Source: a virus. Taken from it: DNA of 27,166 bases. The first letter of the stretch is position 1, and each line of letters opens with the position of its first letter. The position numbers and the translations under genes were made by a program. Location: IMG/VR virus record IMGVR_UViG_3300000956_000053, positions 1-27,166 of that record. The stretch is one strand, 5' to 3'. Positions 1 through 4,480 of the stretch are shown here, one piece after another. The notes under the pieces are model-generated. The model was not told the DNA's origin and did no database searches. It was given only the letters and a program-made list of their open reading frames with translations.

Positions 1-192
1 GGGGAGCCACATCCTCAGTACGATAGCTAATATAGATACAATGAGTACTACTATTACTAGTCCTATGGATAGTATGTAGGGTAGGAGTTGGCGTGGTGAG
101 TGTGTGAGTTGATGCGAGCTATGTGAGGGGCGGGAGGGGGCGTGCCAATACGTCTCCGTTCGTGCGTGATTGCTCGCATAAAAGGGGTGCAA
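1..192 (-). CDS. possible leftward small membrane protein, cut by left edge
   Basis: I do not recognise this frame. Read leftward from a TTG at 192 it stays open for 64 codons to base 1. Residues 1-36 are rich in His, Ser, Pro and Arg; residues 37-59 form one strongly hydrophobic stretch (including GLVIVVLIVSILAIV) followed by RMW, which looks like a single membrane helix with a positive end. A minus-strand -10-like TATGAT preceded by TGG (extended -10) lies at 198-193, just upstream of the TTG. Leu, Ile and Val codons here end mostly in A (CTA, ATA, GTA), unlike the phage genes to the right, so this may be another module or a chance frame. No clear ribosome binding site is visible. Confidence 0.3.
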   Translation of the reverse strand, partial: MHPFYASNHARTETYWHAPSRPSHSSHQLTHSPRQLLPYILSIGLVIVVLIVSILAIVLRMWLP

Positions 193-223
193 TCATACCA
201 CTCGCTCTCAAAAAGGCCTATGT

Positions 224-281
224 CGCACAATCAGTAATGTGCGCTGATGGCTTAACAGAGCCATTACTCGTTATAAGCCAT
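224..281. repeat. three interlocking inverted repeats
   Basis: CGCACA (224-229) pairs perfectly with TGTGCG (238-243). ATGGCT (247-252) pairs with AGCCAT (259-264), but the longer ATGGCTTA (247-254) also pairs perfectly with TAAGCCAT (274-281). The last two pairings exclude each other, so an RNA from either strand could switch between them. They lie just upstream of the possible leftward frame. They could also be protein-binding sites. Confidence 0.5.
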
Positions 282-365
282 TAGAAGGGCTAGCCTTATT
301 ACTTTGTTTGAGTGTAGTTAGCGGCCTTAATTGAGTTTTTACTCCTATTTACTTTTTGGGCATGT

Positions 366-416
366 CATGGCATCATAATGTGTGGCACACCCCCACCCCA
401 CCCGCTTGGTGCCATG
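366..416. repeat. 9-bp inverted repeat enclosing a C-tract
   Basis: CATGGCATC (366-374) can pair with GGTGCCATG (408-416), with one G-T pair. The enclosed 33 bases include the small palindrome GTGTGGCACAC and the C-run CCCCCACCCCACCC. A competing stem CCCGC (401-405) with GCGGG (416-420) overlaps its right arm. No T-tract follows, so a simple terminator is unlikely. Confidence 0.4.
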
Positions 417-567
417 CGGGGGTACGTCTTCTCTATAGAGTCCCACCCCCCTCTCCATATACAAAAAAATAGACACTATATATACTATTTTGACCGTGAT
501 AGCTGGCATAAACATCCCCACCACCCCCCGCGCATATAAAAAATTTTAGACCCCCTACAGACCCCCT
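388..567. repeat. clustered C-tracts, including an 11-bp-spaced direct repeat
   Basis: C-runs occur near 390-403, 442-451, 516-530, 551-555 and 562-566, separated by AT-rich DNA. AGACCCCCT occurs twice, at 548-556 and 559-567, exactly 11 bp apart, one helical turn. The + strand RNA would be C-rich and G-poor, which is typical of Rho loading sites; the other strand has G-runs. The function is unknown. Confidence 0.4.
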
Positions 568-608
568 CTAACAGATATAGGTGCTGGCATTATTGACCTC
601 TTAATATG

Positions 609-637
609 TTGATGCAGTTTACCGCCCTTAATACAAT
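609..637 (+). promoter_or_regulatory. promoter TTGATG-17-TACAAT
   Basis: A -35 box TTGATG (609-614) and a -10 box TACAAT (632-637) are separated by 17 bp, close to the bacterial sigma-70 consensus. The predicted start is near 644, giving a roughly 50-base leader to the gene at 694. It sits directly upstream of a second promoter. Confidence 0.55.
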
Positions 638-658
638 TTTTAGTAATTTTTGCCCGAC

Positions 659-687
659 TTGCATATTTCATTTAGGCCCGCTAACAT
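659..687 (+). promoter_or_regulatory. promoter TTGCAT-17-TAACAT (leaderless layout)
   Basis: TTGCAT (659-664) and TAACAT (682-687) are 17 bp apart. Only six bases separate the -10 box from the ATG at 694, so RNA starting about seven bases downstream would begin at or next to the start codon. The spacer carries TTTAGG at 671-676. The same design recurs at 8397-8425 and 22767-22795. Confidence 0.6.
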
Positions 688-693
688 GATTGT

Positions 694-984
694 ATGAAAA
701 CAGTAAAGTCGACCCCCCGTATAAATATCGAAGATCTCGTCGCCGCCATGCAGGTGATGGGACCGCACTCGTCTCTCTTCAAGGCCATCAGGAGTGAGAT
801 GAAGAGACGTGGGCGGTGGAAGAATGCCCCTAGAGGTAGGGCGTTTACCGGCGCTAATACGATTATTTCGAGAAATGGACCACAGAAACGCATTAACAAT
901 CCTGAGCTCGCGGAGGAGGCTGCAAATATTAAGCTGCCACCGAAGGACACTATGGTGAGCGAGTCAGACTTCGGAGACTGGTGA
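694..984 (+). CDS. small basic protein, unknown
   Basis: This 96-residue protein is not recognised. It begins MKTVKSTPRINIEDLVAAM; the middle (about residues 30-66) is strongly basic with Arg-Gly-rich stretches, and the end is acidic (SESDFGDW). It could be a nucleic-acid-binding protein, but that is inference from charge only. No Shine-Dalgarno sequence lies upstream. Instead a -10-like TAACAT ends six bases before the ATG, suggesting leaderless translation. Its TGA overlaps the next ATG as TGATG, so the two genes are probably translated together. It is the first rightward gene of the window. Confidence 0.65.
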   Translation: MKTVKSTPRINIEDLVAAMQVMGPHSSLFKAIRSEMKRRGRWKNAPRGRAFTGANTIISRNGPQKRINNPELAEEAANIKLPPKDTMVSESDFGDW

Positions 985-1184
985 TGAGAAGTCCCTACAG
1001 ACTAGTGCTCGAGCCCGAGAAGACATGTGATCGGAGACGAGGACCGCGTTCTAGCGTAACGTGTGAGCAGACCCCGGGGCATCGAGACATGCACATGGGC
1101 CGAAGTACTACGGGTAAATGGTTCGTGTGGGAGTCGATGACAGGCCAGCCAGAAAATAACGTTAAGGCCCGTAAAGGAGATTGA
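984..1184 (+). CDS. small Cys/His-motif protein
   Basis: A 66-residue basic protein starting at the ATG that overlaps the upstream stop (TGATG); a GTG at 981 is the alternative start. It has a Cys near residue 15 and then a CEQTPGHRDMHMG segment followed by W-x-V-W. A Cys...GH...H...W layout is common in short proteins of actinobacterial phages and suggests a small metal-binding fold, though this is from memory and not a database match. The function is unknown. The next gene starts one base after its stop, with its ribosome binding site inside the end of this gene. Confidence 0.55.
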   Translation: MRSPYRLVLEPEKTCDRRRGPRSSVTCEQTPGHRDMHMGRSTTGKWFVWESMTGQPENNVKARKGD

Positions 1185-1185
1185 A

Positions 1186-1569
1186 ATGGCAAATAACCAC
1201 GACAGCTCACCAGAACTGGAAGAGGCTAAACGCATCCATGGCGATACCATTAAGCAGATGCACGAAATGGGCTATGGATTGATGAAGGATGGAGACACAT
1301 TCTACAAGCTGGGCTACGAGCTGAACCCGCGTCTGGTCGAGACATTTACCATGCGGGAGGCGTATGCTATTTGCTACGGTGCCAAACAGCTTGTGACAGC
1401 ACGAGTAAAGACCATAAAGCAGAAGTGGGATGCTCTCAAAATTCGCGCGGGCGCAAGCGCCGGATCTGCTCAGGGTATTATGACTGAGAACGGGTTTGGT
1501 GAGAAATTTGACATGCAGGTAGACCGGGACGCCTACCGGGATTTTATTTATGCCATTTACGAAGTTTAA
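1186..1569 (+). CDS. hypothetical protein, 127 aa
   Basis: Not recognised. The protein is mixed charged and probably mostly helical, with a helical stretch around residues 55-85 (REAYAICYGAKQLVTARVKT) and an aromatic C-terminus ending RDFIYAIYEV. The start is well supported by AAAGGAGA (1173-1180), five bases before ATG. The 14-base block GCCCGTAAAGGAGA around this site is repeated exactly before the next gene. No terminase small-subunit motif is visible, although a small subunit is otherwise missing from the window. Confidence 0.7.
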   Translation: MANNHDSSPELEEAKRIHGDTIKQMHEMGYGLMKDGDTFYKLGYELNPRLVETFTMREAYAICYGAKQLVTARVKTIKQKWDALKIRAGASAGSAQGIMTENGFGEKFDMQVDRDAYRDFIYAIYEV

Positions 1570-1599
1570 GTATCATTAGCGCCCGTAAAGGAGACTGAG

Positions 1600-2685
1600 G
1601 TGGAGCCGTTTTTAATAATTGGACAGGACCCGAAATCGCATTATATCTACGGGGCCGATAATGCTACTCAAAAATTCCAAGAGGCTCTGGACCAGTTCAG
1701 CACGACAGGGGGTTGGCTGCATTGCAAAGAGGGTCCGTTACCGGCAGAAATTTATAGTTCATTGATGATTGATTCTCATGTGAAGGTGACATTTTCTCCG
1801 GGGCTATTGATTAAATACGGCAATGGCTCGAATTATAATGCCATCTTCAAGAACCGCACGGTAGGGGCGACCGACATCACGCTCGAGGGCCTGCGGATAG
1901 ACGGGAACAGGGAGGGCGACAACCCCACGCCTAGCGTACCCAGGGACATGGTGCGCTTTCTCAATACCACGGACTGCACCATCCGGAATATCCGGGTCAG
2001 GAACTTCCCGGACAGCGCGGTGGTTTTCGATGGCGCCTCGGGCTCTCACAACGTCTTAGAGGACTTCGTGATTGAAGACGGGGACGACATTGGGGTCTAC
2101 ATGAGCAATACCTCCAGTAATACAATTCGTCATGGCGTGGTGAGGCGGATGGTTAGTTATGGGGTACGAAATCGTCGCACCACTGGAGGGGGTTTGCTGA
2201 GCGAAATTATTAATGTGAGGACGGAAGAGTGCGGGATAAATCCCGATCCAGCGCTTAATGTGGCGGGGATGATGGTGGATTCAACGGAGCTCACTAAGGT
2301 GGCGCTCTGCACATCGGTAGGGTCCGGGGGCAATAACTATCACGTAAAGGCCGCCTATTGTCTGATGAATAATAATCACTCGTTTAATGCAGGCGCCCAT
2401 GGCTTCTACATCAACGGAGCAGCTAGGGGGACACTGAATGGCAACGTCAATCATAACGCTAGCCGTTTGGCGCCGGATACTTATTCCGGTATCTTCCTCG
2501 AGAACGTGACAGACCTCGGGGTCAACGGCAACCGCTCCGGAGATTCCGGCAGTGGGGCCACTCGGCAGGCGTATGGCTTAGAGGAAGTGGGATCCAGTAA
2601 TAATAACCGGGGCACCGGAAATATTTTCGATCGTAATGGCTTGGGGGCGGTGAAGTTGGTGGGGGCCAACTCGTCGATTACTTAA
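1600..2685 (+). CDS. right-handed parallel beta-helix protein
   Basis: 361 residues from a GTG placed five bases after AAAGGAGA (1587-1594). From about residue 85 onward the protein is a series of short beta repeats rich in Asn, Gly and hydrophobic residues (DITLEGLRIDGN, CTIRNIRVRNF, NVLEDFVIEDG, NTIRHGVVRRM, GTLNGNVNHNA), the pattern of pectate-lyase-like right-handed beta helices. Phage proteins of this fold are usually tailspikes or polysaccharide depolymerases; a DGDDIGVY segment near residues 160-167 could hold acidic active-site residues, which is speculative. Its place among small genes, 11 kb from the tail module, is odd for a tailspike. No N-terminal particle-binding domain is recognised. 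It could instead be a released enzyme. Confidence 0.75.
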   Translation: MEPFLIIGQDPKSHYIYGADNATQKFQEALDQFSTTGGWLHCKEGPLPAEIYSSLMIDSHVKVTFSPGLLIKYGNGSNYNAIFKNRTVGATDITLEGLRIDGNREGDNPTPSVPRDMVRFLNTTDCTIRNIRVRNFPDSAVVFDGASGSHNVLEDFVIEDGDDIGVYMSNTSSNTIRHGVVRRMVSYGVRNRRTTGGGLLSEIINVRTEECGINPDPALNVAGMMVDSTELTKVALCTSVGSGGNNYHVKAAYCLMNNNHSFNAGAHGFYINGAARGTLNGNVNHNASRLAPDTYSGIFLENVTDLGVNGNRSGDSGSGATRQAYGLEEVGSSNNNRGTGNIFDRNGLGAVKLVGANSSIT

Positions 2686-2710
2686 ATTGTATTAAGGCTC
2701 GTAAACTCTA

Positions 2711-2739
2711 TTGACGGGTTGTCTAACCTGTTGTAACCT
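2711..2739 (+). promoter_or_regulatory. promoter TTGACG-17-TAACCT
   Basis: TTGACG (2711-2716) and TAACCT (2734-2739) with a 17-bp spacer lie in the gap after the beta-helix gene. The predicted start near 2746 leaves a short leader that keeps the second of two AAGGAG sites (2741-2746 and 2751-2756) for the gene at 2764. A TTAAGG block (2692-2697) just upstream resembles the spacer of other promoters here. Confidence 0.6.
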
Positions 2740-2763
2740 GAAGGAGTAACAAGGAGTCCAGAT

Positions 2764-2991
2764 ATGGCAACCGCCAAAACCGCTAAAGCCTACGCCTACA
2801 TTAATTCAAGGGGCCAGGAGTATTTTCTTCATGGCAAAGTCGTCACCCTCAAGGGTGGGCGTGAGCAGCAGATTTATTTCTTTGCTAAGGACATTCGTGA
2901 GGATACTGCCGTAGCCGAGAAGCCCGCCACCCACGAAGTGATTGAGAACGAGCGCACTGGTCTCCCGATGCTCCGCACCATTAAGGCGTAG
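2764..2991 (+). CDS. small conserved-looking protein, 75 aa
   Basis: Function unknown. The core, YFLHGKVVTLKGGREQQIYFFAKD without its last residues, followed by a V-I-E-N-x-R-T-G-L-P-M-L ending, resembles a family of roughly 70-residue proteins that I remember from various bacteria and candidate phyla; no role is known to me. The start is firm: two AAGGAG sites precede it, the nearer (2751-2756) seven bases from the ATG, and it has its own promoter. Dedicated transcription suggests a function apart from the neighbouring genes. Confidence 0.75.
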   Translation: MATAKTAKAYAYINSRGQEYFLHGKVVTLKGGREQQIYFFAKDIREDTAVAEKPATHEVIENERTGLPMLRTIKA

Positions 2992-2993
2992 TC

Positions 2994-3149
2994 GTGGCTC
3001 AGGTTCTTTTCAAACATCAGCTGAAGAAAAAGCAATGCGATTGCCCCAAATCGCGCCAAACGTTCGAGTGTGAAAGATGCAAGAAAACTTGGGGCGCCAG
3101 TACTCTGGAAAATGCCAAGGCCAAGGCCGAAAGAGAGCCCTGTACTTGA
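2994..3149 (+). CDS. zinc-ribbon-like mini-protein, 51 aa
   Basis: A short frame starts at a GTG three bases after the previous stop and ends in TGATG overlapping the next start. Its 51 residues contain Cys at about 15, 17, 26 and 29 (CDC, then CERCKKTWG), spaced CxC-x8-CxxC, a good treble or ribbon zinc site, within a Lys-rich background. It may bind nucleic acid or a protein partner; the role is unknown. The tight junctions on both sides support it. No strong ribosome binding site is seen, so translation is probably coupled to the gene before it. Confidence 0.6.
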   Translation: MAQVLFKHQLKKKQCDCPKSRQTFECERCKKTWGASTLENAKAKAEREPCT

Positions 3150-3577
3150 TGACTAGGAAAGCCCGTACCCTCGGTCTGATGGAGGCCGAGGTGTACATGG
3201 GCATATTCGACTTCAAAGTGGTTTGCATTGCCGGGCCATACGAGAAGGCACTCGAATATGTGGCCTGGAAATTTGAAGAGGACGATATGTCGCACATCGA
3301 TAATTGGGGCTACAAGGCGAGAGGCAAATGCTTTTTCCGTAGTGGATATGTGCCAGTGATCTGGATCCCTCGGTATCCGGCCAGCGCTCGTGAGCACGCC
3401 ACCCTCGCTCATGAAGCGGTCCACGCCGCCATGCACCTTTTCCAGTGGGCTTCTTTGCAGGTAGAACCCGCAACGGAGGAGGTGTTCGGCCATACAATTG
3501 GCCACATTGTGAACGAGACTCTGGTCGCGTTTGCGGCGCAAAAGAAACTCTTGACACGAAACCGCAAAAAGCGCTAA
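3149..3577 (+). CDS. phage metallopeptidase-like protein (HExxH)
   Basis: A 142-residue protein. I place the start at the ATG at 3149, which overlaps the stop of the zinc-ribbon gene (TGATG), rather than at the ATG at 3077, because the upstream part would lie over that gene. HEAVH at residues 88-92 is a zinc metallopeptidase motif, followed by TEE (109-111) and GHTIGHIV (114-121), matching the layout seen in small phage metallopeptidases where a later Glu supplies the third ligand. It might process or degrade a host or virion protein, but a non-catalytic role is possible. The C-terminus is basic. Its last codons contain a TTGACA promoter box for the RNA region that follows. Confidence 0.65.
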   Translation: MTRKARTLGLMEAEVYMGIFDFKVVCIAGPYEKALEYVAWKFEEDDMSHIDNWGYKARGKCFFRSGYVPVIWIPRYPASAREHATLAHEAVHAAMHLFQWASLQVEPATEEVFGHTIGHIVNETLVAFAAQKKLLTRNRKKR

Positions 3578-3580
3578 GGT
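3551..3580 (+). promoter_or_regulatory. promoter TTGACA-18-TAAGGT
   Basis: A perfect -35 box TTGACA (3551-3556) and a -10 box TAAGGT (3575-3580), 18 bp apart, overlap the end of the metallopeptidase gene. The predicted start is near 3587. No gene begins nearby; transcription would enter the structured 3.6-4.0 kb gap. Confidence 0.6.
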
Positions 3581-3586
3581 GATCGT

Positions 3587-4013
3587 AACAGGCATAGGGC
3601 CTGGCTTGATTTTCTGCTTGGACCCTCCGGCGTCCAGATCGGCTACCGTCACGGAGAATGCACCCTCCTTTTCTGTGATAGTGGCTGATCCTGGCGCCGG
3701 AGGTTTGAAACCTCGAGATCCGCTGTGGGTCCGCAATACCTGAGTAGCTAGTAGTTTCGCGTCAAGTAGTAACGGATTTATCCGATGCGAACGCCGGAGG
3801 AACGCAAAAGGTGAGTGGCCCTTCAGCAGCTCTCGAGCTGTATACAGGACATTTTAGAATGTGCCTCTGGACAATCACTAGTTGTCGCTAGGTTTTAGCA
3901 GGGATGCCCTTAAGCGTCGAACCACCTCGGCGGCGGTGCAAGCCCGCCTCCCTGTCCAAAAATACGTCTGTGTAGCGAGTGCTCACCTCCTTGTTACCAC
4001 GGACGTATTTTTG
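3587..4013 (+). ncRNA. putative structured phage RNA, about 427 nt
   Basis: No convincing gene lies between 3578 and 4031. A promoter stands at the left end and a 16-bp terminator-like hairpin at the right. Between them are successive perfect stems: CAGGC/GCCTG (3589-3603), TGGAC/GTCCA (3619-3636), GAGGTTT/AAACCTC (3700-3714), CGGAT/ATCCG (3773-3784), CAGCTC/GAGCTG (3827-3840), ACATT/AATGT (3849-3862) and GACAA/TTGTC (3870-3886). The 8-base loop CCTCCGGC (3624-3631) is fully complementary to GCCGGAGG at 3696-3703 and again at 3793-3800, as in a pseudoknot or switch. I find no tRNA, tmRNA or RNase P signature. It lies shortly before the terminase, so packaging is one possible role. The boundaries are inferred. 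Confidence 0.55.
3957..4013. terminator. long bidirectional terminator-like hairpin
   Basis: CAAAAATACGTCTGTG (3957-3972) pairs along all 16 bases with CACGGACGTATTTTTG (3998-4013), with one G-U pair. Past a bulged C the stem continues for about seven more pairs (3973-3979 with 3990-3996), leaving a ten-base loop. The A-tract on the left and T-tract on the right give the layout of a two-way intrinsic terminator. It would end the putative RNA before the small membrane protein gene. The apical part contains TCACCTCCTT, matching the 3' tail of 16S rRNA. Confidence 0.6.
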
Positions 4014-4031
4014 TGTGATAAGCTTAAATCC

Positions 4032-4283
4032 ATGGTCAAGTTGTACAGGCATTTCCAAAAGAACCGCCACACCTACCTGATGATGGGCTGGATTTCTTTA
4101 GTGCCGGTTACGATGTTCTCTGATCTGAAATATTCAGTTCCATTTGTTGTTTTTATGAGTTTATACGCCAATATCGAGTCGTCGGCTGCGACCAGAGCCG
4201 CCAAAAAAGAGAAGGCGAATCCGATGGTTATTGTCAAAATCGTCAAAGAATTTTGGCGTAATAAGGTGCATCATGGCCGTTGA
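4032..4283 (+). CDS. small two-helix membrane protein
   Basis: 83 residues from the ATG at 4032. The frame is open back to a TTG at 3882, but that extension crosses the terminator-like hairpin, so I prefer the ATG. After a basic N-terminus (KLYRHFQKNRH) come two hydrophobic stretches, about residues 16-30 (LMMGWISLVPVTMF) and 35-50 (YSVPFVVFMSLYANI), then a Lys-rich tail. The SVPF-V-F-S-YAN wording recalls small membrane proteins found in several actinobacterial phages, some near lysis or head genes; that is from memory. A holin-like or other membrane role cannot be decided. No ribosome binding site is obvious. Confidence 0.55.
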   Translation: MVKLYRHFQKNRHTYLMMGWISLVPVTMFSDLKYSVPFVVFMSLYANIESSAATRAAKKEKANPMVIVKIVKEFWRNKVHHGR

Positions 4284-4392
4284 GGAGGCAGCCGATATGG
4301 GAGCTATCGAGAAGATACGCAATGATGGGGCGAAATTAAAAGAAGCCCTGGCAAAATTACAGGCAACCATGAGGCAATTCGGCTATAATTAA
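4273..4392 (+). CDS. 39-residue helical mini-protein
   Basis: An ATG inside the end of the membrane-protein gene opens a 39-codon frame, overlapping it by 11 bases. The product is one amphipathic helix-like segment (EEAADMGAIEKIRNDGAK and KLKEALAKLQATMRQF) ending GYN. It has no domain I recognise. The overlap and the hairpin and terminator right after its stop suggest it is the last gene of a short unit. No separate ribosome binding site is seen, so it would rely on coupled translation. It could be spurious because it is so short. Confidence 0.45.
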   Translation: MAVEEAADMGAIEKIRNDGAKLKEALAKLQATMRQFGYN

Positions 4393-4395
4393 CGA

Positions 4396-4409
4396 GCCGA
4401 CTTGTCGGC
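4396..4409. repeat. small perfect hairpin before the terminator
   Basis: GCCGA (4396-4400) and TCGGC (4405-4409) enclose CTTG. It lies four bases after the mini-protein stop and about 27 bases before the terminator hairpin. It may protect the RNA end; nothing else is visible in this 43-base gap. Confidence 0.35.
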
Positions 4410-4435
4410 CGTGTGTGGTTGCACGTTCTGCTTTG

Positions 4436-4464
4436 AGCCTCGGTCTTGTACCGGGGCTTTTTTT
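4436..4464 (+). terminator. intrinsic terminator upstream of terminase
   Basis: AGCCTCGG (4436-4443) pairs with CCGGGGCT (4451-4458) with one G-U pair around a seven-base loop, followed by an unbroken run of seven T (4458-4464). This is a typical Rho-independent terminator. It ends only 17 bases before the terminase ATG, so the terminase needs a promoter overlapping this element or depends on read-through. Confidence 0.8.
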
Positions 4465-4474
4465 GTTTCATAGT
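4446..4474 (+). promoter_or_regulatory. possible weak promoter for terminase (TTGTAC-17-CATAGT)
   Basis: TTGTAC (4446-4451) and CATAGT (4469-4474) are 17 bp apart, and the -10 box ends six bases before the terminase ATG, the same geometry as the promoters at 659-687 and 8397-8425. The boxes are poor, and the -35 box lies inside the terminator stem, so this is tentative. Confidence 0.3.
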
Positions 4475-4480
4475 TAAGCT

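Larger units (their letters stand above)
1..693. other. non-coding control region with hairpins and C-tracts
   Basis: No rightward gene was found here. The stretch contains a possible leftward frame (1-192), a cluster of perfect inverted repeats (224-281), a larger hairpin (366-416), a 10-bp palindrome CTCTATAGAG (431-440), an inverted repeat AAAATAG/CTATTTT (466-472 and 485-491), C-runs between 388 and 567, and two tandem promoters before the gene at 694. It separates leftward from rightward reading and is the likeliest transcription control region of the window. A replication origin or genome end is possible but is not shown. Confidence 0.5.

Noticed and set aside
388-403. Canonical four-tract G-quadruplex on the minus strand
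   Set aside because: The run has only three G-tracts of three or more next to each other; a fourth would need a long loop, so I claim only a C-tract array.
3077-3148. Longer start for the metallopeptidase-like gene
   Set aside because: This part overlaps the Cys-rich mini-gene, and the TGATG junction at 3147-3151 gives a better start.
3687-3720. T-arm-like GGTTTGAAACC that could belong to a tRNA or tmRNA
   Set aside because: The loop lacks the TTC-purine-A order, the five-pair stem has a mismatch on either strand, and no acceptor stem or anticodon arm can be drawn.
3017-3736. 239-codon minus-strand frame with a protein-like start (KPPAPGSATITEKEG)
   Set aside because: Most of it lies opposite the metallopeptidase gene, and the remainder crosses the hairpin-rich gap. 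The start would be a TTG with no ribosome binding site.
3882-4031. N-terminal extension of the membrane protein from TTG 3882
   Set aside because: It would translate through a 16-bp terminator-like hairpin and adds a low-quality Arg/Cys-rich segment; the ATG at 4032 gives a sensible membrane protein.
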